DNA of 64,000 nt from assembly GCF_900167225.1 (NCBI RefSeq), contig NZ_FUXH01000001.1, positions 124,001 through 188,000 of the forward strand, in the 5' to 3' direction. A model generated the notes under the pieces. It did no database searches. It had not been told where the DNA came from and worked only from the letters and a program-made list of their open reading frames with translations. Shown piece by piece: positions 25,988-35,225 of the stretch (position 1 is the stretch's first letter; each line of letters starts with the position of its first letter). This DNA comes from Porphyromonas crevioricanis (GTDB lineage: Bacteria; Bacteroidota; Bacteroidia; Bacteroidales; Porphyromonadaceae). The position numbers were made by a program, and so were the translations under genes.

Positions 25988-27163
25988 ATGGCAAGTAAAA
26001 GAGATTATTACGAAGTCCTCGGGGTGGCCAAGAATGCCACAGAAGAGGAGCTGAAAAAGGCATATCGTAAGCTGGCAATCAAATACCACCCGGATAAGAA
26101 TCCGGGGGACAAAGAAGCCGAAGAGAAATTCAAGGAAGCAGCCGAAGCTTATAGCGTATTGAGCGATGCGCAAAAGAGAAGTCGCTATGACCAATTTGGC
26201 CATGCAGGTGTAGGCGGAGCTTCCGGTGCCGGAGGTTTTGGTGGACAGGGAATGTCTATGGAAGACATTTTCAGTATGTTCGGCGACCTTTTCGGTTCCG
26301 GTGGGTTTGGTAGTTTTGGTGGTTTTAGTTCGGGCTTTTCATCCGGCAGAGGATCTGCTCGTCCGGTCTCCAAGGGGTCGGACTTAAGAGTACGTATCAA
26401 GCTGTCTTTGGCTGATATAAGCAAAGGAGTGGACAAAACCATTGCACTGAACAAATATGTCCCTTGTAAGGAATGTTCCGGCGTAGGCTGTAAGGAAAGC
26501 AAAGACAAGCACACTTGTCAGACCTGTCATGGGTCGGGCGTTGTGTCCTCTGTACAGGATACCATATTCGGCAGAATGCAAAGCTCCACGACCTGTCGTA
26601 CCTGTGGAGGAGTGGGCGAAGTAATCGAAAACCCTTGTTCCCACTGTGGAGGCTCCGGAATTGTGCGAGACAAGGAGTCTATAGATATTCACATTCCGGC
26701 CGGAGTGATCGGAGGAATGCAGATCTCTCTCTCCGGAAAGGGGAATGCAGCCCCCCGTGGTGGTATCAATGGCGACTTGTTGGTTGTTGTTGAGGAGCTG
26801 CCGGATGAGAATCTTATCCGCAATGGCAACGACTTGATATATAATTTGCTCGTTTCCGTTCCTTTAGCTGCTAAGGGAGGGGAAGTTGTGGTGCCTACAT
26901 TGGATGGGAAAGTCAAGCTGCGTATAGAGCCGGGTACACAACCGGGCAAGGTGTTGCGTTTGCGTGGCAAAGGCATTTCTGTTTATGGCTCTCGATATGG
27001 CAAGGGAGATTTGTTGGTTCATGTAAATGTCCATATCCCTCATTCGCTCAGCTCCGAAGACAAGAAGTTGCTTGATCAATTGGAGAGATCGGAGCATTTC
27101 ATTCCTTCCGAGAGCGACAGGAAAAATATTGATAATGACTACCGCAGGCGGATGATGGACTAA
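25988..27163 (+). CDS. dnaJ: Chaperone protein DnaJ
   Basis: The type I Hsp40 co-chaperone that stimulates DnaK ATPase. Its 391 residues contain the J domain with HPD ([10 protein letters not shown], about residues 34-36) and a Gly/Phe-rich linker from about 78 to 125. Four CxxCxGxG zinc repeats follow ([32 protein letters not shown]), then the client-binding C-terminal domains. All hallmark residues are present and the length is normal. Confidence 0.97.
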   Translation: MASKRDYYEVLGVAKNATEEELKKAYRKLAIKYHPDKNPGDKEAEEKFKEAAEAYSVLSDAQKRSRYDQFGHAGVGGASGAGGFGGQGMSMEDIFSMFGDLFGSGGFGSFGGFSSGFSSGRGSARPVSKGSDLRVRIKLSLADISKGVDKTIALNKYVPCKECSGVGCKESKDKHTCQTCHGSGVVSSVQDTIFGRMQSSTTCRTCGGVGEVIENPCSHCGGSGIVRDKESIDIHIPAGVIGGMQISLSGKGNAAPRGGINGDLLVVVEELPDENLIRNGNDLIYNLLVSVPLAAKGGEVVVPTLDGKVKLRIEPGTQPGKVLRLRGKGISVYGSRYGKGDLLVHVNVHIPHSLSSEDKKLLDQLERSEHFIPSESDRKNIDNDYRRRMMD

Positions 27164-27180
27164 TAATATTTGCCATAGGC

Positions 27181-27210
27181 TTGCATATTCGTTATAATCA
27201 TTTATTTTTG
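27181..27210 (+). promoter_or_regulatory. Promoter of the DUF2795 gene
   Basis: TTG at 27181-27183 and TATTTTTG at 27203-27210 fit the Bacteroidota -33/-7 pattern, about 80 bp before the ATG at 27290. Confidence 0.5.
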
Positions 27211-27289
27211 TGCTGTCCTTCGGAGTGACATTCTTTATGTTTGTTTCTTCGTGATAAAGAGTAGTAATTAACTAAAGAACAGGTACCTT

Positions 27290-27511
27290 ATGTATTGGAC
27301 TCTGGAATTGGCATCTAAGTTGGAGGATGCACCCTGGCCTGCAAGTAAAGATGAACTTATTGACTATGCACAACGCTCTGGTGCTCCGCTTGAGGTGATC
27401 GAGAACCTGCAAGAGATAGAAGATGAAGGGGATATCTACGAGTCTATCGAAGATATTTGGCCTGATTATCCCAGCAAGGAAGATTTCTTTTTTGACGAAG
27501 ATGAGTACTAA
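27290..27511 (+). CDS. Small acidic DUF2795 protein
   Basis: A 73-residue cytoplasmic protein rich in Asp and Glu, of the DUF2795 family. The segment SKLEDAPWPASKDELIDYAQ followed by SGAPLEVIENLQEIED is strongly family-like and the C-terminus is FFFDEDEY. Function is unknown. It lies alone between dnaJ and porP, with its own promoter and a strong hairpin after it that runs up to the porP start. Confidence 0.88.
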   Translation: MYWTLELASKLEDAPWPASKDELIDYAQRSGAPLEVIENLQEIEDEGDIYESIEDIWPDYPSKEDFFFDEDEY

Positions 27512-27564
27512 TCTCTGTTTTTGATTACATACTAAATCGGAGATCGGAAGCGTTGTAAAAAGAC

Positions 27565-27616
27565 AAGGGACGGCAGAGGTGAGCTGCGTATTGTGCCTCA
27601 CGTGTGCCGTCCTTTT
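27565..27616 (+). terminator. Strong hairpin with T run ending 10 bp before porP
   Basis: Stem GGACGGCA/TGCCGTCC extended by GTGAG/CTCAC, then TTTTG. It is either the terminator of the DUF2795 gene or an attenuator-like element in the leader of the por operon. It ends only 9-10 bp before the porP ATG. Confidence 0.75.
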
Positions 27617-27625
27617 GTTGTTTGT

Positions 27626-28588
27626 ATGGGGAAGATCATTCGTTTGTGCCTTTGCTTTTTCGGGGGGCTTATACTCCGGGGTGCTGCTTTCAGCCTGTCG
27701 GCACAGTCCGATTTGTCGCTCTCTCAGTACAGTCATGCCATGGGGTATTACAACCCTGCCCAATCCGGCCGTAGTGGAGAGGTCAAGCTGACAGCTTTGC
27801 ACAACAGGCAATGGGAGGGAATGCCCGGGGCATCAAAGAGTTTTGTATTGATGGCGGATGCGCCTATACCTATTTGGGGGCAGCAACACGGAGCCGGTAT
27901 CGTGCTAACCAATGAGACAATAGGGCTTTTTACACAGACGGAGCTTGCCGGGCAGTTTGCCTTTCGGCAACGTCTCAAATCCGGATTTTTGAGTATCGGC
28001 GTAGAAGGGTGTTTTTACAACAGTAGTTTCGATGGCACAAAAGTAAAACTCCCCGAAGGCGAAGGGAGCGGAGGCAATGACCCTGCTATCCCTCTGACCA
28101 AGGTGGGTGGAAAAACATTTGACTTGCGTGCCGGGCTCATGTATATACACCCTAAGTGGTATGTCGGTGTGGCTGCCAGACATATTTTGAACCCACAGCT
28201 GAAGTATGATCTCAATCATTACATAAGATTAGTACCTTCGTACAACTTACTTGCGGGATACAATATAAAGCCCGTGGGTTCGTTATTGGCTTGGTACCCT
28301 TCGGTCTTTGCGCTTACTGATGGGTATTCATATCGGGTGGACGTGAATATGGGGATGAGTTATGCAGACAAGTTCTATGCCTCCCTGATGTATCGTCCGA
28401 TGGCAGCTGCAGGTCTCTCGTTCGGTATGCGTTTGGGGAGTGTGTTTGCTACCTATGCTTTTGAGATGCCGACCTCTTCTTTGGCGCATCGCAATTGGGG
28501 GAGCCACGAACTACTTTTGACATATAGCTTTCCGCTATCGCAAACCAAGAAGGGGGATGTCCGATACAAAAGCGTGCGTTTGCTTTAG
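27626..28588 (+). CDS. porP: Type IX secretion system outer-membrane protein PorP (PorP/SprF family)
   Basis: Part of the T9SS core in P. gingivalis. The 320-residue product starts at the ATG 27626 with a signal peptide (MGKIIRLCLCFFGGLILRG, ending near LSAQ). A longer frame beginning at 27593 would start inside the hairpin stem and is rejected. The mature part begins DLSLSQYSHAMGYYNPAQSG, the PorP/SprF signature, and continues as a beta-barrel pattern ending LLTYSFPL. It is the first gene of the porPKLMN run. In some species PorP-like proteins anchor PorE or surface cargo; here the role is inferred from synteny. Confidence 0.95.
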   Translation: MGKIIRLCLCFFGGLILRGAAFSLSAQSDLSLSQYSHAMGYYNPAQSGRSGEVKLTALHNRQWEGMPGASKSFVLMADAPIPIWGQQHGAGIVLTNETIGLFTQTELAGQFAFRQRLKSGFLSIGVEGCFYNSSFDGTKVKLPEGEGSGGNDPAIPLTKVGGKTFDLRAGLMYIHPKWYVGVAARHILNPQLKYDLNHYIRLVPSYNLLAGYNIKPVGSLLAWYPSVFALTDGYSYRVDVNMGMSYADKFYASLMYRPMAAAGLSFGMRLGSVFATYAFEMPTSSLAHRNWGSHELLLTYSFPLSQTKKGDVRYKSVRLL

Positions 28589-28646
28589 GAAAATCCAGGC
28601 CCGGTTTTTTGAATTGAGGTGTAGATATATTATTAAGACAGTATAG

Positions 28647-30086
28647 ATGAAGATATCGAAGTTGATATATGCGACGGTTTGCTCGGTGACTTTGGGAGTT
28701 GTCGGGTCTTTCTTGTCCTGTGCCTCCGGTCGTTCTTCGGTTGGAGGTGAGCTTACCGGAGCTCGGCTCAGCAGTTGGAATGAGCCTCAACCCTACGGTA
28801 TGATACAGATACCTAGAGGTACGATTGTGTTGGGCTCCAAAGATTCTACTGACTCGATTTGGGGAAGCCCTTCCATCACCAGAGCGATTTCGGTGGATGC
28901 TTTTTGGATGGATCGCACGGAGATTACCAATGCGCAGTATCGCCAGTTTGTGTACTATGTGCGAGATTCTATAATCAGAGAGCGATTGGCCGACCCTGCC
29001 TATGCCGGTCTTTCCGAGTTTAAGATCACGGAGGATCGGTATGGAGATCCTGTGACTCCACATTTGGATTGGTCTAAACCTATCCCCTCTGGCAAAAGAG
29101 CTTCCGAGAGCGAGTTGGAGGCAATCAATAGCGTGTACTATACCAATCCGGTGACCCGAGAGCGCAAATTGGATGCCAACCAGATGCTCTATCGATACGA
29201 AGTCTATGACTATCGCTCTGCGGCTCTTCGCAAACATCAGTTGGATGCTGCAAAGAGAAACCTTAACACCGATATTAAACCCAATTTGGACGAACAGGTG
29301 CTTGTTTCCAAGGATACAGCCTACATAGATGACGCCGGAAAAGTAATATCGGAAACTATTACACGCCCCTTGTCCAGTGAATATGATTTCCTGAATACCT
29401 ATATCGTGCCGATCTATCCCGATGAGACTTGCTGGATAAATGACTTTCCCAATGCTCAGAACGATACATATATGAAGCTCTATTTCAACCACCCGGGTTA
29501 TGACGACTATCCGGTTGTAGGGATCAGTTGGGAGCAGGCTTTGGCTTTCTGTGCTTGGCGTTCGGCATCTTTCCGTCAAGGGTTGGATTTGCCTGCCGGG
29601 CAGGTTATCGAGGACTTCCGTTTGCCTACAGAGGCCGAGTGGGAGTATGCTGCTCGCACAGGAAACAGCAATAATAAGTACCCTTGGAGTACCGATGATC
29701 TGAGGAGTGGCAAAGGTTGTTTCCTGGGCAACTTTAAGCCGGGCGAAGGAGACTATACTTCGGATGGACATTTGATTACCTCTCGTGTGGGATCTTACTC
29801 GCCGAATGATTTCGGACTCTACGATATGGCAGGTAATGTGGCTGAATGGACCAGCTCGGTGTTTACCGAGAGTGGTTTGATGCAGTTTAACGACATCAAC
29901 CCTGAGCTTTCTTATACAGCCGATCTGCAAGATCCCTACATCTTGAAGCGGAAAGTGGTACGTGGCGGTTCATGGAAAGATGTAGCACGATTTATCCGTA
30001 GTACTACACGTAGCAGTGAATATCAGAACGTGCCCCGCTCCTATATCGGTTTTAGATGTGTGCGCACGACTGTAGCTTTTAAATAA
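28647..30086 (+). CDS. porK: Type IX secretion system lipoprotein PorK/GldK
   Basis: Forms, with PorN, the large periplasmic ring attached to the outer membrane. The 479-residue product has a lipoprotein signal with Cys25 (GSFLSCAS). A formylglycine-generating-enzyme-like domain fills the rest: IPRGTIVLGSKD, DAFWMDRTEITNAQYRQFV, GISWEQALAFCAWR, FRLPTEAEWEYAARTG, MAGNVAEWTSSVF and the end VPRSYIGFRCVRT. The FGE fold is retained in PorK, but it is a structural ring subunit, not a known enzyme. It is 23 bp upstream of porL. Confidence 0.97.
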   Translation: MKISKLIYATVCSVTLGVVGSFLSCASGRSSVGGELTGARLSSWNEPQPYGMIQIPRGTIVLGSKDSTDSIWGSPSITRAISVDAFWMDRTEITNAQYRQFVYYVRDSIIRERLADPAYAGLSEFKITEDRYGDPVTPHLDWSKPIPSGKRASESELEAINSVYYTNPVTRERKLDANQMLYRYEVYDYRSAALRKHQLDAAKRNLNTDIKPNLDEQVLVSKDTAYIDDAGKVISETITRPLSSEYDFLNTYIVPIYPDETCWINDFPNAQNDTYMKLYFNHPGYDDYPVVGISWEQALAFCAWRSASFRQGLDLPAGQVIEDFRLPTEAEWEYAARTGNSNNKYPWSTDDLRSGKGCFLGNFKPGEGDYTSDGHLITSRVGSYSPNDFGLYDMAGNVAEWTSSVFTESGLMQFNDINPELSYTADLQDPYILKRKVVRGGSWKDVARFIRSTTRSSEYQNVPRSYIGFRCVRTTVAFK

Positions 30087-30109
30087 ACGAACAATAAGAC
30101 TCTACCGTC

Positions 30110-31039
30110 ATGGGAAAGAAATATAGACGATACAGAAATAGATTGGAGCTCTTTTTGGCTAGTAGAAAGGGTAGGCGTGTACTCAACTTTTTCTACAGCT
30201 GGGGAGCTGCGGTTGTGATTATCGGGGCATTGTTTAAGCTCCTGCATTTGCCATTCGGCAATCAAATGCTGTTTGTTGGGATGATGACCGAGTTTTTCGT
30301 TTTCTTCATCTCTGCTTTCGAGAAACCGGCAAATGAATATCATTGGGAGAATCTGTTCCCTCAGTTGGATTCGGATAACCCTATGGATAAGGAAGAAATG
30401 GAGGCTCGCAAGGAGTACTTTCAGGAAAAAGCCCGGCAGGCGGCTCAGAGTGGAGATGGGATACAGGGCTTCCCCTTCCCCTACACGGCTCCTCTTGCAG
30501 GGGCACCCGTGGTCAACACAGCTTCTGTAACTTCTGCTACTTCTCCGTCTGCAGCAGGAGTGCCACAATCTCCCTTGTCCGACATCTTGCCCGAAGATCA
30601 ACTTGCCAAATTGAAAGACGGAATAGAGAAGTTGGCATTGGCTTCCGAACAACTTGCGCGTATAGGGCAGATGTCCGAAGGAATGGTGCAGACCTATGAG
30701 CAATTACAAGGAATGACCGAGGCCTCTGCAGGCTATCAGAAGGAAATGGAAAATCTCGGGCGTAACATTGCTGGTCTGAATACCATATATGAGATACAAC
30801 TCAAGGGTATCAGCTCTCAGATAGACACGATAGAGCACATCAACCGAGGCTTGCAGCATATTCGGGATATGTACGATGGTACGGTGATTGATAGCTCTCA
30901 CTTCCGTACCGAGAATGAGCGCATGGCAGCGCAGCTTACCAAACTCAATGAAGTGTATGCTCGTCTGCTATCCGCTCTTACGGTGAATATGAATGTTCCC
31001 AATATGGGTGCTGGAGCCCCAAAGCAATCCGAATCGTGA
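30110..31039 (+). CDS. porL: Type IX secretion system inner-membrane motor protein PorL/GldL
   Basis: Forms with PorM the proton-driven motor of the T9SS. The 309 residues show two N-terminal transmembrane helices: WGAAVVIIGALFKLLHLPFG (about 31-50) and QMLFVGMMTEFFVFFISAFE (about 52-71). Lys43 lies in the first helix and Glu61 in the second, the latter matching the conserved membrane glutamate of GldL. The remainder is a cytoplasmic domain with a low-complexity linker (about 118-155) and a helical C-terminal part. Confidence 0.97.
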   Translation: MGKKYRRYRNRLELFLASRKGRRVLNFFYSWGAAVVIIGALFKLLHLPFGNQMLFVGMMTEFFVFFISAFEKPANEYHWENLFPQLDSDNPMDKEEMEARKEYFQEKARQAAQSGDGIQGFPFPYTAPLAGAPVVNTASVTSATSPSAAGVPQSPLSDILPEDQLAKLKDGIEKLALASEQLARIGQMSEGMVQTYEQLQGMTEASAGYQKEMENLGRNIAGLNTIYEIQLKGISSQIDTIEHINRGLQHIRDMYDGTVIDSSHFRTENERMAAQLTKLNEVYARLLSALTVNMNVPNMGAGAPKQSES

Positions 31040-31103
31040 TATACGAATCTTGGGTCGTGTTGCTTCTAATGTTTAGAACTTGGATATAACCTATTAAAAC
31101 GAT

Positions 31104-32657
31104 ATGTCTGTAGGATCGGGTGGCAATGTCAATAGGCAAAAGATGATCAATCTGATGTACTTGGTCTTCATCGCCATGATGGCCCTCAATGTCTCTTCCG
31201 AGGTGCTTGAGGGGTTCCAGAAGGTAGACCGAGGCTTGGATGCTACTATCGGTGGTACTGACAGACGCAATTTGCTTCTGTTGGAAGAATTGAGGACAGC
31301 CTATGCCTCCAATCCGGAGAAAGTCCGGAAATGGCTTGAGAGAGGAGAGCAGATCCGAAAAAGCTCCGAAGACTTGTGTCTGTTTATCGAGAAGATCAAA
31401 TCGGATATTGTTCGCAAATCCGATGGATCCACTGCCGATGTCAAAGATATCAAGCACAAAGATGATCTGGAGGCTGCTTCCTATGTCTTGCTCAACCCCA
31501 TCAATGGCAAGGGAAAAGCTTTGAGGCAGAAAATAGATGACTTTAGGGCCTTATCGGGCAAGCTGGTATCGGATACGGCCAAATTGGCTACAATAGAGCG
31601 TATGTTGGATACACAGACCTCAAATAGGGAAAGCTCTTGGGAGGCTTCTCTGTTTGAGAGTATGCCGGTGAGTGCTGCCATAACGATGCTCACCAAGATC
31701 CAGAGTGATGTGCGATTTGCCGAAGGAGAAGTCTTGACAAACTTGTTGAAGTCTGTTGATGTCGGAGACTATCGAGTCAATTTGATTACAGCCCAAGTGA
31801 TCCCCCAAAGCCAAGTGGTGATGAGAGGAGATACCTACCGTGCTCAGATTGTGCTGTCGAGCGTAGACTCCACATTACAACCGGATATTTATGTAGGTGG
31901 ACGTCAGTTGCCGGCCGAGAGCAAAGGTCTTTTCACTTCTGTTGCCGGAGCTCCGGGTACTTATCCTGTGCAAGGCTATGTAGAGATGAAGCGTGCCGAC
32001 GGTAGCAGTATGCGCAGAGAGTTTAAGAGTGAATACTATGTTACCGAGCCAATGGCATCCGTGGCACCGGTCTTGATGAATGTTCTTTACGCAGGTATAG
32101 AGAACCCGATCAGTATAGCAGTCCCCGGGGTTCCCTCCCAGAATGTGTCTGTCTCTATGACCAATGGGCAGATAACCAAGCGTGGCGAACTATGGATTGC
32201 CCGTCCGGCCAAAGTCGGCACGGAAGTGGAGATAACCGTTTCCGCCAAGATGACTGATGGGCGAGTACAGACAATGACTAAAAACAAACTGAAAGTCCGA
32301 GCCCTGCCGGATCCTACTCCTTACATAGAAATCAAGGATGCGCAGGGCAATCCCACTCGTTTTAAGGGAGGGCGCATTGCCAAGTCTCAACTACTGTCTG
32401 CTGGAGGCCTCAAGGCTGCCATAGACGACAATGTGCTTGATGTGAGCTACAAAGTGGTGAAGTTCGCAACAAAATTCTTCGATTCGATGGGTAACACGAT
32501 ACCCGAAGTCTCTAACGGAGCTGAATTTTCGGAGCGACAAATAAGACAGATCCGTTCGTTGCAACGAGGGAAGCCATTCTATATTACCGATGTACAAGCT
32601 ATCGGACCGGATGGAATCACAAGGCGTATCACCCCTATGGAAGTAATAGTAAACTGA
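31104..32657 (+). CDS. porM: Type IX secretion system protein PorM/GldM
   Basis: An inner-membrane anchored periplasmic shaft that links the PorL motor to the PorK-PorN ring. The 517-residue product has a short basic N-terminus (VNRQK, Arg11), one transmembrane helix [20 protein letters not shown], a helical domain to about 220, and three Ig-like beta domains including [13 protein letters not shown] and [18 protein letters not shown]. Length and order match P. gingivalis PorM (about 516 residues). Only 2 bp separate it from porN. Confidence 0.97.
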   Translation: MSVGSGGNVNRQKMINLMYLVFIAMMALNVSSEVLEGFQKVDRGLDATIGGTDRRNLLLLEELRTAYASNPEKVRKWLERGEQIRKSSEDLCLFIEKIKSDIVRKSDGSTADVKDIKHKDDLEAASYVLLNPINGKGKALRQKIDDFRALSGKLVSDTAKLATIERMLDTQTSNRESSWEASLFESMPVSAAITMLTKIQSDVRFAEGEVLTNLLKSVDVGDYRVNLITAQVIPQSQVVMRGDTYRAQIVLSSVDSTLQPDIYVGGRQLPAESKGLFTSVAGAPGTYPVQGYVEMKRADGSSMRREFKSEYYVTEPMASVAPVLMNVLYAGIENPISIAVPGVPSQNVSVSMTNGQITKRGELWIARPAKVGTEVEITVSAKMTDGRVQTMTKNKLKVRALPDPTPYIEIKDAQGNPTRFKGGRIAKSQLLSAGGLKAAIDDNVLDVSYKVVKFATKFFDSMGNTIPEVSNGAEFSERQIRQIRSLQRGKPFYITDVQAIGPDGITRRITPMEVIVN

Positions 32658-32659
32658 TT

Positions 32660-33763
32660 ATGAAACTGATCTCAAAAATATTGTTGGCTGTATCTGTCGT
32701 ACTTGTTGCTGCTCCTTCGGGGATGGCTCAAAATGATGTCCCCGATGAGGGGGGCGTGACAGTGAGACGGGCAGCTGGAGCCAAATCTCGCGGACAGAAA
32801 AAGAGCGATCCTGCAAGTTCTCTGTCGAACCGGGCGAAGAGTTTCAATGAGCTGTTATCTCAGAAGACGGACGGGACTCCGTGGGAGCGTGTAATATACC
32901 GCAGATTGGATCTTACCAAAGATTCCAATGCTCCTCTGTATTACCCTGTACGTGCCAGAGATGGTATGAGGAACTTATTCTCTACGGTCTTTGATTTGCT
33001 CAATCAAGATGCCATAGCCGTGTATGAGTATATGGATGGCTACGAGGCTTTCGATGAGGAACATCGTTTGCAGTTCAAAGACTTTTTAGATCGAACACAG
33101 ATCATGTATGCGGCTGCTCCAAAGGAGAGCGGAAGGCTTTTTAAGATAGAGCCATCCGATATCCCTTCCAACAATATCAAAGCCTATTACATCAAGGAGC
33201 TGTGGTATTTCAATCCGCAGAATAGTGCCTATGACCTGAAGATATTGGCTCTATGCCCAATCCTCTCCGATGTGGGGGATTATGGAGAAGAAAGCAATAC
33301 TCCTCTGTTCTGGATTCCATACGAGAATATCAGGCCATACATCGCACGGCAAAAGGCGATGCTTAGCAGCTTGAATAATGTACATTCGGCTACTTTGGAC
33401 GACTTTTTCCGGATGCGTATGTATCGTGGGGACATCGTGATGGCTTCTAACCTGCTTGATCGGTCGATTGCTCAGTATTGCAATACACCGGATTCGATCA
33501 AAATGGAGCAAAAGCGTATTGAGTTGGAGTTGAAAAACTTCGAGAAAGGCCTCTATGCTACACAAGACACTACGTGGATGAATCGCAAAATGGAGGGTAA
33601 GACTGGTAAATCAGCCAAATCGATAAACCGGAAACGTACCTCTCGCACCAAAGAGACAGCGAAGTCTGATCCAAAACCTAAAAAAGTAAAAGCGGCAAAG
33701 CCTGCCAAGACCTCTGCAAGCAAGAGCAAATCGTCCGGGCGTTCGAGTCGCAGGCGATACTGA
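32660..33763 (+). CDS. porN: Type IX secretion system ring protein PorN/GldN, with basic tail
   Basis: The periplasmic partner of PorK in the T9SS ring. The 367-residue protein has a signal peptide (MKLISKILLAVSVVLVAAPS, ending near GMAQ). The core includes IYRRLDLTKDSNAPLYYP, IKELWYFNPQNSAYDLKILA and LDDFFRMRMYRGDIVMASN. The final 50 or so residues are low-complexity Lys/Ser/Arg (about 313-367, ending SSRRRY). The gene starts 2 bp after porM and is followed by a chromate transporter gene 18 bp downstream, suggesting read-through. Confidence 0.96.
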   Translation: MKLISKILLAVSVVLVAAPSGMAQNDVPDEGGVTVRRAAGAKSRGQKKSDPASSLSNRAKSFNELLSQKTDGTPWERVIYRRLDLTKDSNAPLYYPVRARDGMRNLFSTVFDLLNQDAIAVYEYMDGYEAFDEEHRLQFKDFLDRTQIMYAAAPKESGRLFKIEPSDIPSNNIKAYYIKELWYFNPQNSAYDLKILALCPILSDVGDYGEESNTPLFWIPYENIRPYIARQKAMLSSLNNVHSATLDDFFRMRMYRGDIVMASNLLDRSIAQYCNTPDSIKMEQKRIELELKNFEKGLYATQDTTWMNRKMEGKTGKSAKSINRKRTSRTKETAKSDPKPKKVKAAKPAKTSASKSKSSGRSSRRRY

Positions 33764-33781
33764 TCTTCTGTAGGAGAGAGT

Positions 33782-34348
33782 ATGAAAGAATTACTAACCC
33801 TCTTCCTTACGTTTTTCCGAATTGGCGGATTTACGTTTGGGGGAGGGTATGCTATGTTGCCCCTGATAGAGCAGGAGTTGGTAGATCGGAAGGCTTGGAT
33901 CGACCGAGAAGGCTTTCTCGATCTGTTTGCCATGGCGCAGTCCATGCCGGGGATATTTGCTGTGAATATCTCCATCTTCATCGGGTACCGCCTTCGTGGA
34001 GTATTGGGGGCGGTGTTTTGTTGTTTGGGAACTATTTTGCCCAGCTTTGTAGTGATCTTGGGTATCGCTATTTTCTTCGTTGAGTTTAGGGATAATCAGA
34101 TCATTTCTCGCATTTTCATGGGGATCCGTCCGGTTGTTGTGGCGATGATTGCAGCCCCTGTATTACGCACTTGGCAGGCGATGAAGATGAAGCGTTCTGC
34201 TCTTTGGATACCAATTGTGTCTGCTGTTTCGGTTTGGTATTTTGGGGTTTCTCCTGTGTTTGTGATATTGCTTTCCGCTTTGGGAGGGCTTTTCTATACA
34301 TTTGTTATCAAGCGGGCATTGCAGAGAAGGGCAGAAAATCACTCGTGA
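33782..34348 (+). CDS. Chromate transporter, N-terminal-type half protein
   Basis: A 188-residue short-chain CHR family membrane protein. It begins KELLTLFLTFFRIGGFTFGG, followed by GYAMLPLIEQELVDRKAWID and MAQSMPGIFAVNISIFIGYR, the CHR domain hallmarks, with about five to six hydrophobic helices. Short-chain ChrA proteins work as pairs of two homologous halves. The partner lies 34 bp downstream. These proteins export chromate in tested cases; the natural substrate here is unknown. The start is 18 bp after porN, so it probably shares the por transcript. Confidence 0.9.
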   Translation: MKELLTLFLTFFRIGGFTFGGGYAMLPLIEQELVDRKAWIDREGFLDLFAMAQSMPGIFAVNISIFIGYRLRGVLGAVFCCLGTILPSFVVILGIAIFFVEFRDNQIISRIFMGIRPVVVAMIAAPVLRTWQAMKMKRSALWIPIVSAVSVWYFGVSPVFVILLSALGGLFYTFVIKRALQRRAENHS

Positions 34349-34382
34349 TACATTCTCCTGCTTTGTAGTTCTTTTTTGTTCG

Positions 34383-34976
34383 ATGTTGTACCTCAAGCTA
34401 TTTTTAGTCTATTGCGAAATCGGTCTTTTCGGTTTTGGAGGGGGGTATGCCATGTTGTCTCTCATTCAGGACAAGGTCGTTAATCAATACCATTGGCTTT
34501 CTGCTCAAGAATTTGTAGACATTGTGGCTGTTAGCCAGATGACTCCGGGGCCGATAGGAATCAACAGTGCTACCTATATCGGATATAAGGTGACTGGCTC
34601 TGTTTGGGGAGCTGTTGTTGCAACCACGGCTGTTAGTTTGCCCTCTTTTATATTGGTGCTTATCATCTCGTATTATTTCAGCAAGTTCAGGAACAATAAG
34701 TATGTCGAGGCTTCTTTCCAAGGTATTCGACCAGCTACAGTAGGCCTTATCGCTTCGGCTGCTTTGCTCTTGTCCATTCAGAGCGGATTTATTTCGGAGT
34801 TGATCAGTCCGGCTTCCGAACAGCTATGTTTGGATAACATTATCGTTCGCGAAAACTTCGTGGACTGGCGGAGTTTGTTTCTCTTTGCTTTGGCGTTCGT
34901 AGCTACGATCAAGAAATGGATACATCCTATTTTGATGATTGTTCTGGCAGGATTGGTAGGGTTTGCCCTTTACTAA
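34383..34976 (+). CDS. Chromate transporter, C-terminal-type half protein
   Basis: The second short-chain CHR protein, 197 residues from the ATG at 34383 (MLYLKLFLVYCEIGLFGFGG). A longer frame from 34302 would overlap the first half and adds residues unlike a membrane N-terminus. Motifs GYAMLSLIQDKVV, VAVSQMTPGPIGINSATYIG and FQGIRPATVGLIASA parallel the first half. The pair is expected to insert in opposite orientations and function together. Confidence 0.9.
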   Translation: MLYLKLFLVYCEIGLFGFGGGYAMLSLIQDKVVNQYHWLSAQEFVDIVAVSQMTPGPIGINSATYIGYKVTGSVWGAVVATTAVSLPSFILVLIISYYFSKFRNNKYVEASFQGIRPATVGLIASAALLLSIQSGFISELISPASEQLCLDNIIVRENFVDWRSLFLFALAFVATIKKWIHPILMIVLAGLVGFALY

Positions 34977-35169
34977 GATTGTTGCATAACACGGTACTCG
35001 CTGTGTTATCTTCGACATTCGGGCTTGGTCATAATGATAAGTACACTCACTGTTCTCCCTCAGTCTCAATATCTTGCGATTACTGCATCCTGTAGAGTCA
35101 ATAAAAAGGTAAGTCGCAAGGGCTTATGCAAAGGTCTCGAGAGGGGCAAACCTGGAGAATAAATAAAAG

Positions 35170-35198
35170 GCGATGCCGATTATCGGCACCGCCTTTTT
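35170..35198. terminator. Bidirectional terminator between chr and the fimbrillin operon
   Basis: Stem GGCGATGCCGA/TCGGCACCGCC with one mismatch, flanked by TTTTTA on the plus strand and CTTTTATTT on the minus strand. It lies 28 bp beyond the stop of the minus-strand fimbrillin-like gene. Confidence 0.8.
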
Positions 35199-35225
35199 AT
35201 TCATTCGGGTAATTAAGCCTTCGGT

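Noticed and set aside
26185-26514. Proline-rich minus-strand frame opposite dnaJ
   Set aside because: Antisense of the Gly-rich DnaJ linker gives artificial Pro-rich sequence.
28449-29930. 493-codon minus-strand frame opposite porK
   Set aside because: Shadow of the high-quality porK coding frame; no domain, start context or neighbours support it.
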